In this document: piece after piece, positions 35,695-43,458 of the stretch
Layout: each line of letters starts with the position of its first letter
Numbering within the stretch: position 1 is the stretch's first letter
Source of the DNA: Flavobacteriales bacterium
GTDB lineage: Bacteria; Bacteroidota; Bacteroidia; Flavobacteriales_D; Parvicellaceae
Reading direction: 5' to 3'
Length of the DNA stretch: 48,165 nt
Assembly (NCBI GenBank): GCA_018401455.1
Contig: JAGYKU010000017.1
Coordinates: forward strand, 1 to 48,165
Program-made: the position numbers and the translations under genes
The notes under the pieces: generated by a model
What the model saw: only the letters and a program-made list of their open reading frames with translations
The model's database searches: none
What the model was told of the DNA's origin: nothing

Positions 35695-36741
35695 ATGAGA
35701 GATATGATAAGAGTAGGAATTTCAATCGGAGATTTGAATGGTGTAGGCTTTGAAGTGATTATGAAATCACTTGAAGACAATAGAGTTTTGTCTAACATTA
35801 CGCCCATTATTTATGGTTCAGCAAGAATTGCTTCTTTCTACAGAAAAAGTTTAAATATTCAGTTCAATTACAAAAAAATAAGCAATGCCGATCATGCCGA
35901 AGAAGGAAAAATCAATGTTTTAAATCTTTGGGATGATGAATTTAAAATTGAACCTGGAATTTCTTCAGAAGAAGGAGGTACAGTTGCTTTTAACAGCCTT
36001 GAAGCAGCAACCAAAGATATTGCAGCCGGAAAAATAGATGTATTAGTCACTGCTCCAATCAACAAAAAAAACATACAAAGTTCTAAGTTTAAATTCCCTG
36101 GACACACCGAGTACCTTACAGCATATTCTAATGCAGACGATTCTTTGATGTTTATGATTAAAGATAATTTAAGAGTGGGTGTTGCTACCAATCATATTCC
36201 GCTTTCTGAAATCAACAAGACACTTACAAAAGACATTATTCTCAGAAAATTGATTTTGATGAACCAATCTTTGATTAGAGATTTTAATATCATAAAACCA
36301 AAAGTTGCAGTTTTAGGCCTTAATCCACATGCTGGAGAAAACGGAATGCTTGGCAACGAAGAATCGGACATTATAGTTCCAGCTATAGAAATGGCAAAAA
36401 AAGAAGGTGTGTTGGCTTATGGTCCTTACGCTTCGGATGGGATTTTTGGTTCTGGCGCTTTCAAAAACTTTGATGCTATTTTGGCAATGTATCACGACCA
36501 AGGATTGACACCTTTCAAGGCGTTAGCTGGTGGAACAGGCGTTAACTTCACAGCAGGACTTCCTATTGTGAGAACATCTCCAGACCATGGAACTGCCTAC
36601 GATATTGCTGGTCAAGGAATCGCTGATGAAACTTCTTTTAGAAATGCTATGTTTTTGGCTGTTGATATTTTCAATAATAGAAACATTCACAAAGAAATAC
36701 ATGCCAATCCATTGGTAGTTAAAAAAGGAGAAAGAGAATAG
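35695..36741 (+). CDS. pdxA: 4-hydroxythreonine-4-phosphate dehydrogenase
   Basis: 348 aa. It oxidises 4-phosphohydroxy-L-threonine in the DXP-dependent pyridoxal-phosphate pathway. The N-terminal motif is GISIGDLNGVGFEV (a variant of GDPAGIGPE), the metal and substrate loops are visible in FPGHTEYL and LNPHAGENGMLGNEE, and the C-terminal YHDQGLTPFKAL with DHGTAYDIAG is diagnostic. ATG at 35695 and a second ATG at 35704 are both possible. It lies 14 bp after the aminopeptidase gene and converges on phhB, whose end is 12 bp away. Confidence 0.95.
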   Translation: MRDMIRVGISIGDLNGVGFEVIMKSLEDNRVLSNITPIIYGSARIASFYRKSLNIQFNYKKISNADHAEEGKINVLNLWDDEFKIEPGISSEEGGTVAFNSLEAATKDIAAGKIDVLVTAPINKKNIQSSKFKFPGHTEYLTAYSNADDSLMFMIKDNLRVGVATNHIPLSEINKTLTKDIILRKLILMNQSLIRDFNIIKPKVAVLGLNPHAGENGMLGNEESDIIVPAIEMAKKEGVLAYGPYASDGIFGSGAFKNFDAILAMYHDQGLTPFKALAGGTGVNFTAGLPIVRTSPDHGTAYDIAGQGIADETSFRNAMFLAVDIFNNRNIHKEIHANPLVVKKGERE

Positions 36742-36753
36742 GAACTATAAAAC

Positions 36754-37002
36754 CTAACTTTCAAACTTTTTGAATATCAAATCAATCTTTTCTGATAATA
36801 TTCGGTCTTTTTCAGTAATGGTATTGTTTGTATCATGTGTAGTTAAAGTTATTTCTACTTTGTTGTAAACATTGGTCCATTCTGGATGGTGCTTGATTTT
36901 TTCTGCCTCAAAAGCCACTTGAGTCATAAATGTAAATGCTTCTGTAAAGTTTTTAAACTCAAAATTTCTTTTTAATCGATTGTTTTCTTCTTTCCAATTC
37001 AT
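36754..37002 (-). CDS. phhB: Pterin-4a-carbinolamine dehydratase
   Basis: 82 aa, typical compact length. The active-site motif is present: EAEKIKHHPEWTNVYNKVEI and a downstream THD. It recycles 4a-hydroxytetrahydropterin from aromatic amino-acid hydroxylases; no hydroxylase is in the window. The ATG is 12 bp after the dprA stop, so it is likely co-transcribed with dprA. Confidence 0.93.
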   Translation of the reverse strand: MNWKEENNRLKRNFEFKNFTEAFTFMTQVAFEAEKIKHHPEWTNVYNKVEITLTTHDTNNTITEKDRILSEKIDLIFKKFES

Positions 37003-37014
37003 AATTTTCTGTTT

Positions 37015-38127
37015 TTAACTCAACTGATACCTTTTTCCTGGCAATTGCTTTACAATTCCTTTAAATTCCAACATCAGCAATTGAGTAGAAACTTGACTTA
37101 TCGGCATTGCAGATGATATCGCGATTTCATCTATACTTTTGTCAGCATCACGAAGCAATTCTACTAAAATTTCTTCTTGAGGATTCAAATCTACAAACAA
37201 TTGCTTTTGAATCACTTTCTCCTTCTGGTTCTTGGTTTTTTCCCAACCCAAAATATATCCAATGTCTTTTGAACTTTCAATCAAATGCGCTTGATTGGTT
37301 TTGATAAGGTGATTGCAACCCAAAGACTGTTCATCTGTATATTTTCCGGGCAAAGCAAAAACATCTCTATTGTAGTCATTTCCCAATTTTGCAGTAATCA
37401 TAGAGCCACCTTTTATAGCAGACTCAATCACAACTACCGCATCTACCATACCTGCAACAATCCTGTTTCTCTGTGGGAAATTTTCTCTATCAGGATTTGT
37501 ATTAATGGGATATTCGGTAAGCAAAGCCCCTTTTTGAATTATTTCTGAAGCCATTTTTCTATGTTCAGAAGGATATACCCTGTCCAATCCGTGAGCCATT
37601 ACTGCTATGTTATGAATGCCTTTTTGTACTGCATTTTGGTGTGCGCAATAATCTATTCCAAATGCCAAACCACTTACTACATAAGCATCATAACTTTTGA
37701 GTTCATCAATCAATGATTCACAAAATGCTCTTCCGTAGTCAGTTGCTTGTCTTGTTCCTACAATAGCAACCATCCTTTGGTGATTCAAATCACAATGCCC
37801 TTTTTGATACAAAATCAATGGCGCGTCATTGATGTGTTTTAATCTATTGGGAAAATGTTTATCGTAATAACTGATGATGGTCGTATTTTGGTTTTCTGCA
37901 AATTTGATTTGGGCATCTGCAAAACTAAGAATGGAAGCGTCATTTCTATTAGCAATGATACTTTTACCAACAGTTCCCAGTTCTTTCAAATCTTTTTCAG
38001 ATGCTTCAAGAAATATCGCTTTTGCTGAGCCAAAGTGGTCGATAAGTTTTCTCGCAACCGTAACACCCACTTTTTCGATTTCTAAAAGCGCAATTTGATA
38101 TCGTATGTCGTCTAATAAATTTTCCAA
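37015..38127 (-). CDS. dprA: DNA-processing protein DprA
   Basis: 370 aa from a TTG at 38127 (no closer ATG fits). DprA binds incoming single-stranded DNA in natural transformation and loads RecA. The Rossmann-like core is clear: VAIVGTRQATDYG, then VVSGLAFGIDYCAH, MAHGLDRVYPSEH and ENFPQRNRIVAGM. A SAM/HhH-like N-terminal region (about 1-75) and a C-terminal winged-helix domain (about 310-370) flank it. The promoter box lies only 5 nt before the TTG, so the message may be leaderless. phhB follows. Confidence 0.94.
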   Translation of the reverse strand: MENLLDDIRYQIALLEIEKVGVTVARKLIDHFGSAKAIFLEASEKDLKELGTVGKSIIANRNDASILSFADAQIKFAENQNTTIISYYDKHFPNRLKHINDAPLILYQKGHCDLNHQRMVAIVGTRQATDYGRAFCESLIDELKSYDAYVVSGLAFGIDYCAHQNAVQKGIHNIAVMAHGLDRVYPSEHRKMASEIIQKGALLTEYPINTNPDRENFPQRNRIVAGMVDAVVVIESAIKGGSMITAKLGNDYNRDVFALPGKYTDEQSLGCNHLIKTNQAHLIESSKDIGYILGWEKTKNQKEKVIQKQLFVDLNPQEEILVELLRDADKSIDEIAISSAMPISQVSTQLLMLEFKGIVKQLPGKRYQLS

Positions 38128-38132
38128 GACTT

Positions 38133-38164
38133 CAAAAGTACATCAAGGTTTTTTTATTTTACAA
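38133..38164 (-). promoter_or_regulatory. dprA promoter with the box next to the start codon
   Basis: On the minus strand: TTG (complement of 38162-38164), a 21-bp spacer, then TACTTTTG (complement of 38133-38140), 5 nt before the TTG start at 38127. Transcription would begin at or next to the start codon. Confidence 0.6.
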
Positions 38165-38360
38165 CAAACGAACATAAAAATTTAATTCCACATTATATAT
38201 TTTGTAACCTTGTTTTTATTGAACTTAATGTACTTATTAACTTGTTAATCTAAAAAAAATGAAAAAAAAATAACTTCTGTGGTCTTAGTTTTAAAAAAAA
38301 TACCCAAGTTTGCTAAATATTATTTGAATTACTAATTTATCAGGAAAACAACTTAGTAAA

Positions 38361-38735
38361 ATGGCAACAAACAAACCAAGAGTATTAAAAGATTTTGAAA
38401 AACTGGAGACAGAAATTCAAGAACAAATTAAATTAGCTTATCCTTCTGGATTTCACCAACATTTGGTAAGTTATGTAGATAAAGAAGGTCAAAAAAGATT
38501 GGCATTGCCTTTCGAAACAGAAGATCGTTATTATCTAGTAAGAATGAGCATTCAAGAAGCAAAAACAATCATCGAAGATGATGATGATTATGATGATGAT
38601 GGAATGTTAAAAGATGAAATTCAAGAATCTTACGCTGGAAAACACGGTGACGATTTTGGACTAGAGGAAGAAGAGGAAGAAGAAGAAAAAGACCTTCCAG
38701 ATGTGGATGACGAAGATGACGATGAAGAGGGTTAA
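38361..38735 (+). CDS. Small protein with a strongly acidic tail
   Basis: 124 aa. Residues 1-70 look like a folded alpha/beta unit (KDFEKLETEIQEQIKLAYPS, then FETEDRYYLVRMSIQEAK). Residues about 71-124 are acidic and low-complexity, ending with Asp/Glu runs (GLEEEEEEEE, VDDEDDDEEG). No signal peptide, so cytoplasmic. No named family recognised. The acidic tail may bind basic proteins or mimic DNA, but that is conjecture. A good hairpin terminator follows at 38764-38793. Confidence 0.75.
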   Translation: MATNKPRVLKDFEKLETEIQEQIKLAYPSGFHQHLVSYVDKEGQKRLALPFETEDRYYLVRMSIQEAKTIIEDDDDYDDDGMLKDEIQESYAGKHGDDFGLEEEEEEEEKDLPDVDDEDDDEEG

Positions 38736-38763
38736 TCCTTAAAAATTTATTTCTATATATAAA

Positions 38764-38793
38764 AATCAATTGAGATTAGTTTCTCAATTGATT
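38764..38793 (+). terminator. Hairpin terminator after the acidic-tail gene
   Basis: A perfect 12-bp stem (AATCAATTGAGA / TCTCAATTGATT) with a 6-nt loop, followed within 6 nt by a T run at 38799-38804. It lies between the + strand gene ending at 38735 and the convergent RidA-family gene, and may serve both. Confidence 0.75.
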
Positions 38794-38814
38794 CCGTATT
38801 TTTTGTTGCCATTT

Positions 38815-39246
38815 TTAATCTATTGTTGCAATACACTTCAACTCTATACATATTGGGGAAGGAAGCGCATTTATCTCTACAGTTGTTCTACAAGGTTGAT
38901 TGTCTTTGAAATATTCTGCATAAACTCTATTATAGGTTTTGAAATCTCTTTTCATATCTGTAAGAAAAGTAGTTACATCTACCAAGTTTTCCCATTTTGA
39001 CCCCGACTCTTCCAGAATGATTCTTACATTTTCAAACACGCTTTTGCATTGTGCTTCAAAATCAAATGTTTCGTAATTTCCGTTTTTGTCGTATTTCAAA
39101 CCTGGAATATTAGCCTCCTCACTTCCAGAACCAGCAGCTCTAGGACCAACTCCCGATAAAAACAATAAGTTTCCCACTTTTCTTGCGTGTGGATACAGTC
39201 CCATCGGTTTAGGGGCTTTTGTAGAATTTATTTTTGTGTTTTCCAT
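38815..39246 (-). CDS. RidA/YjgF-family protein
   Basis: 143 aa. The fold motifs are clear: ARKVGNLLFLSGVGP, EAQCKSVFENVRIILEESGS, LVDVTTFLTDMKRDFKTYN and PCRTTVEINALPSPICIELK. The Arg of CRTTVE is the usual carboxylate-binding residue, so imine/enamine deaminase activity is plausible. It is slightly longer than canonical RidA because of an insertion at about residues 35-55 and may belong to the aminomuconate-deaminase-like branch. It stands alone and converges on the acidic-tail gene. Confidence 0.9.
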   Translation of the reverse strand: MENTKINSTKAPKPMGLYPHARKVGNLLFLSGVGPRAAGSGSEEANIPGLKYDKNGNYETFDFEAQCKSVFENVRIILEESGSKWENLVDVTTFLTDMKRDFKTYNRVYAEYFKDNQPCRTTVEINALPSPICIELKCIATID

Positions 39247-39434
39247 AATATTTTTTTGTAAAAATACACAAACTCATTTAAAATGAAGTTTTGGAAAAAG
39301 AAGTTTATAAGTTTGAATTGAAAAAAAGTAACAATTAGCCATTTTCATCGTTACATTATGAACCATTTTTTGATGGATGTGTACCTCTTGTTTGTTAGAA
39401 AAAATGTTTATCTTTATCACTTGAAAATTTTTGA

Positions 39435-42400
39435 ATGACAGGAATAGAATTATTAAAATATAAATTAGAGCAATTCATTAGAAAATATTACACCAATCAA
39501 TTATTGAGAGGTTTGATTTATTCTGGTGGATTATTAGTTAGTTTTTTCTTAACTGTTCTCATCATAGACTATTTTGGACAGTTCCAAGCCAATGGTAGAA
39601 CGATACTTTTTTATACTTTTTTACTTGTCGGTCTTACTATTATTGCTTTCAATATTATACTTCCTTTATTGAAACTAAATAAAATTGGGAAATCAATGAC
39701 GCACGAACAAGCGGCACAAATCGTAGGGCAACATTTCTCGGATGTAAAAGATAAAATACTAAATACACTTCAGCTGCATAATGCAAACGTTAGTGTTTCG
39801 CAAAACCAACTTGAACTCATTACCGCATCTGTAAACCAAAGAATTAACCAACTAAAGCCTATTCCTTTTGCCTCGGCAATCGATTTTAGCGAAAATAAAA
39901 AGTACCTCAAGTTTTTAGTCATTCCTATTTTAATTTTTATTGGAATTTATATCGTAAAAAGTGACATCATTACCAACGGCACCAATAGATTTATGAATTA
40001 CGGGAATGTTGCTTTGGATGAACAAAATGTACCCTTCAAAATCCAAGTGGACAACGATAGTCTAGAAGTAATCGAGCAAGAAGATTTTGAATTGTTAGTT
40101 TCCGTAGAAGAAATAAAATATACCCCCGAACAATTGTATATTGTAATAGATGGAAAAAGCCACAAACTCAAAAAAGTAAACAACAAATCCTTTTCTTACA
40201 CTTTTAGAAATGTTCAAAAAAATCAAAACTTTTACATCACTGCGCAAGAGGTTAATTCGGCAAAATATGATTTAAAAACGATTCCCAAACCTTCATTACT
40301 TGGGTTTGATTTGGTAGTGGAATATCCAAAATACACTGGGTTGAAAAACGAATCATTCAAAAATATAGGCGATGTAGTTGTGCCAGAAGGAACAAAACTG
40401 AAATGGGTTTTTAACACCAAAAACACTAAAAATATAAAGTTTAAGTTAAGCGATTCCACATTTCAATTAAAACCATTAAGCGCAAATGTTTTTGAAATTG
40501 AAAACCAATTTTTTGAAAATGCAAATTACAGTATTGCAACTCAAAATGAATTTACAATTGGAAAAGATTCTATCAGTTATTATATCAATATTTCGAAAGA
40601 CAAATATCCAAGTATTAACGTTAGCGAAGCGCAAGATTCTTCCAATGCTTTAATTCATTATTACAATGGTTCAATCAGTGATGATTACGGTTTTACGAAA
40701 CTCAACTTTTATTATCAAATCATTACGCCAGAAGGAAAAGTGAGAATTTCTAACAGTCAAGCGCTACCGCTTACCAAAAACTTTAATAAAGACCAGTTTT
40801 TTCACTTTTTTGACCTTTCTACACTCAATTTAGAACCTGGAGAAACAGTTTCATATCATTTTCAAGTTTGGGATAATGACGGAATAAATGGTGCTAAATC
40901 TACAAAATCTAATTCAAAAACCTACAAAGCACCTTCGCTAAAGGAATTAATGGATCAAACAGATCAAGCCAATAAAGACATCAAAGACGATTTGCAAAAA
41001 AGTATTGATGAAGCAGAAGCCTTGAAAAAAGAATTGGCTGAAATCAAAAAGTCTTTATTACAAAAGGATAAACCAGATTGGCAAGATAAAAACAAATTGG
41101 AGAACTTTTTGGATAAACAAAAAGAGTTGGAACAAAATATGGAACAACTTCAAAAGTTGAACGAAAAAACTCAAAAAGAAAACAATCAATTCAATCAGCA
41201 AAGCGAAGAAATTCTAAAAAAACAAGAATTACTCAACAAGCTATTTGATGAGTTGATGACTGAGGAGATGAAAAAACTCTATGAAGAACTTCAAAAACTT
41301 ATGGAGCAAATGAACAAAGATAAATTGCTCAAAAAAATGGACGAGATAGAAATGTCTCAAGAAGAAATCAACAAGGAGTTAGATAGAGCATTGGAGCAAT
41401 TCAAACAACTGGAGTATGAACAAAAACTTGAAGACATTACCAAACAATTAGATGATCTTGCCGATAAACAAGAAAAACTTTCAGAAGAAACCAAAAATAA
41501 AGAAAAGTCAAATTTTGATTTGAATAAAGAACAAGAAAAAATCGATAAAGATTTCAAAAAACTTCAAGATGAATTAGATGAATTAAAAGAACTCAATGAA
41601 TCTCTCGAAGAAAAAAATCCAATGGCTGATACTGAGGAAAAAGAGCAGGAAATCAACGAAGAGATGAAGGAAAGTAAAGAACAATTAGGTGAAAACAAAA
41701 ACAAAAAAGCAAGTGAAGCTCAAAAAAGTGCAGCAGATAAAATGAAAGAAATGTCTCAAGAAATGAAAGACATGCAAGCACAAAACGAAGAGGAATCAGC
41801 AGAGGAGGATATGGATGCTTTGAGGCAATTATTAGAAAATTTAATCAACTTTTCTCTTGACCAAGAAAGTGTAATGGAACAATTCTATGGGCTCAATACT
41901 AGAGACCCAAAATATGTGAAATTGGGACAAGACCAAAGAAAGTTGAAAGATGATGCCAAAATGCTCGAAGATTCATTATTTGCTTTGAGTAAAAGAATAC
42001 TTCAATTGAGCCCCTTTATCAACAAGGAGGTCTCAGCAATGAACAAAAATATTGAGGAATCTTTAAAATACATTACCGAACGTCAAACTGCCATGACTAT
42101 GGCAAAACAACAGTATGTAATGACATCTGTAAACAACTTGGCGCTTTTATTTGATGAAGCATTACAGCAAATGCAACAACAAGCCATGAATTCAAAACCT
42201 GGAAGTGGAAAATGTAATAAACCTGGTGGAAGTGGTGCCCCTGGAGGCAAACCTATGTCTATGGAACAAATGAAAAAGCAAATGCAAGAGCAATTAGAAA
42301 AAATGCAAAAAGCAATGCAAAAAGGAGAAAAACCTGGAGGTGAAGAAGATGGGAAAGAAGGAGAAGGTGGCAAAAAGCCTGGAGGACAAAAGCCGGGTGG

Positions 42401-42860
42401 AGAAGGCGGACAAGGGCAAGGTCAAGGCCAACAAATGAGTAAAGAGTTAGCGCAAATGGCTGCACAACAAGCCGCTTTGAGAAAACAGATACAAGAACTT
42501 TCACAAGAACTCAACAAAGATGGATCTGGTGCAGGAAACGGACTCAAAGAAATTGCTAAAGACATAGAAAAAGTAGAAGAAGATATCGTAAACGGAAAAT
42601 TATCGCAAAATACCATAAATCGTCAAAAAGAAATAATGACAAGGCTTTTGGAACATGAAAAAGCACAACGTGAGCAAGAATATGATGAAAAAAGAAAATC
42701 AAATGAAGCAATAAGTCAGGAATTTAGTAACCCTACGGAATATTTAAAGTATAAGGAGAAAAAAGCCAAAGAATTAGAATTGTTAAAAACTATTCCACCT
42801 TCTTTGAAACCTTATTACAAAAATAAAGTAAACGAGTACTTTGAAGAATTAGACAGATAG
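39435..42860 (+). CDS. DUF4175-like membrane protein with long coiled coil
   Basis: 1141 aa. Three membrane segments near the N-terminus (about residues 25-46, 57-79 and 156-174) are followed by a beta-rich region (about 190-500). A very long Lys/Glu/Gln-rich coiled coil follows (about 505-790), then a helical region, a Gly/Lys/Pro-rich low-complexity stretch (about 920-1000, with KPGG and GQGQGQ units), and a final helical segment. The layout and N-terminus resemble the DUF4175 family found in Bacteroidota, of unknown function. The bulk is probably periplasmic and may bridge envelope layers. It lies 21 bp upstream of the RsbW-like gene and is probably co-transcribed with it. Confidence 0.8.
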   Translation: MTGIELLKYKLEQFIRKYYTNQLLRGLIYSGGLLVSFFLTVLIIDYFGQFQANGRTILFYTFLLVGLTIIAFNIILPLLKLNKIGKSMTHEQAAQIVGQHFSDVKDKILNTLQLHNANVSVSQNQLELITASVNQRINQLKPIPFASAIDFSENKKYLKFLVIPILIFIGIYIVKSDIITNGTNRFMNYGNVALDEQNVPFKIQVDNDSLEVIEQEDFELLVSVEEIKYTPEQLYIVIDGKSHKLKKVNNKSFSYTFRNVQKNQNFYITAQEVNSAKYDLKTIPKPSLLGFDLVVEYPKYTGLKNESFKNIGDVVVPEGTKLKWVFNTKNTKNIKFKLSDSTFQLKPLSANVFEIENQFFENANYSIATQNEFTIGKDSISYYINISKDKYPSINVSEAQDSSNALIHYYNGSISDDYGFTKLNFYYQIITPEGKVRISNSQALPLTKNFNKDQFFHFFDLSTLNLEPGETVSYHFQVWDNDGINGAKSTKSNSKTYKAPSLKELMDQTDQANKDIKDDLQKSIDEAEALKKELAEIKKSLLQKDKPDWQDKNKLENFLDKQKELEQNMEQLQKLNEKTQKENNQFNQQSEEILKKQELLNKLFDELMTEEMKKLYEELQKLMEQMNKDKLLKKMDEIEMSQEEINKELDRALEQFKQLEYEQKLEDITKQLDDLADKQEKLSEETKNKEKSNFDLNKEQEKIDKDFKKLQDELDELKELNESLEEKNPMADTEEKEQEINEEMKESKEQLGENKNKKASEAQKSAADKMKEMSQEMKDMQAQNEEESAEEDMDALRQLLENLINFSLDQESVMEQFYGLNTRDPKYVKLGQDQRKLKDDAKMLEDSLFALSKRILQLSPFINKEVSAMNKNIEESLKYITERQTAMTMAKQQYVMTSVNNLALLFDEALQQMQQQAMNSKPGSGKCNKPGGSGAPGGKPMSMEQMKKQMQEQLEKMQKAMQKGEKPGGEEDGKEGEGGKKPGGQKPGGEGGQGQGQGQQMSKELAQMAAQQAALRKQIQELSQELNKDGSGAGNGLKEIAKDIEKVEEDIVNGKLSQNTINRQKEIMTRLLEHEKAQREQEYDEKRKSNEAISQEFSNPTEYLKYKEKKAKELELLKTIPPSLKPYYKNKVNEYFEELDR

Positions 42861-42881
42861 TATTCCTTAAATTAAACTTAT

Positions 42882-43301
42882 ATGACTACAGATTTACTTC
42901 CCACAATGCATTCCATAGATTTTCCATCCAAAGCAGAAAACATTCATTTAGTTGAACAAATGATTGATTCTGTTTGTGAAGAACAAAAAGTTGCAGAAGA
43001 TCACTACGGAAACATTCTTATAGCAATGACAGAAGCCGTAAATAATGCCATTCACCATGGTAATCGATTGAATCCAGATAAAAAAACTAAAGTTACTTTC
43101 GACAGAAATGAAAACCAGCTCAAATTTACAGTTGTGGATGAAGGACCAGGTTTTGATTTTGATAATTTACCCGACCCAACTGCTCCAGAAAACATCGAAA
43201 AACCAAATGGAAGAGGAATTTTTCTTATGAAAAACTTAGCGGATGAAATTAATTTCGAAGACAATGGTAGAAAAGTTGAATTATTTTTCAATATCAACTA
43301 G
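42882..43301 (+). CDS. RsbW-like anti-sigma / GHKL ATPase
   Basis: 139 aa. A single HATPase_c domain: N box ILIAMTEAVNNAIHHGN, G1 box VVDEGPGFDFDNLPDP and G2 box NGRGIFLMKNLADEI. Such stand-alone GHKL proteins are serine kinases/anti-sigma factors in partner-switching systems. No cognate anti-anti-sigma (STAS) or PP2C gene is adjacent; the only neighbour in the transcript is the DUF4175-like gene. Its partner may be encoded elsewhere. Confidence 0.9.
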   Translation: MTTDLLPTMHSIDFPSKAENIHLVEQMIDSVCEEQKVAEDHYGNILIAMTEAVNNAIHHGNRLNPDKKTKVTFDRNENQLKFTVVDEGPGFDFDNLPDPTAPENIEKPNGRGIFLMKNLADEINFEDNGRKVELFFNIN

Positions 43302-43330
43302 CTTTGTAAATGTCAGATTAGCAAATCATT

Positions 43331-43363
43331 AAAGCGGTTGATTAAGTTCAGGTCGCTTTTTAT
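43331..43363 (+). terminator. Possible hairpin terminator after the RsbW-like gene
   Basis: Short inverted arms AAAGCG (43331-43336) and CGCTTT (43354-43359) around a 17-nt loop, followed by a T-rich run. The stem is only 6 bp, so this is tentative. Confidence 0.4.
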
Positions 43364-43458
43364 ATTTTTCAAGACAACTTTTTTTTACATTTTTTCGTCA
43401 AATAGTCTGTAAGTTTTTTTATTTTTACGACATCATTAATTTTGATAAACTCACTACT

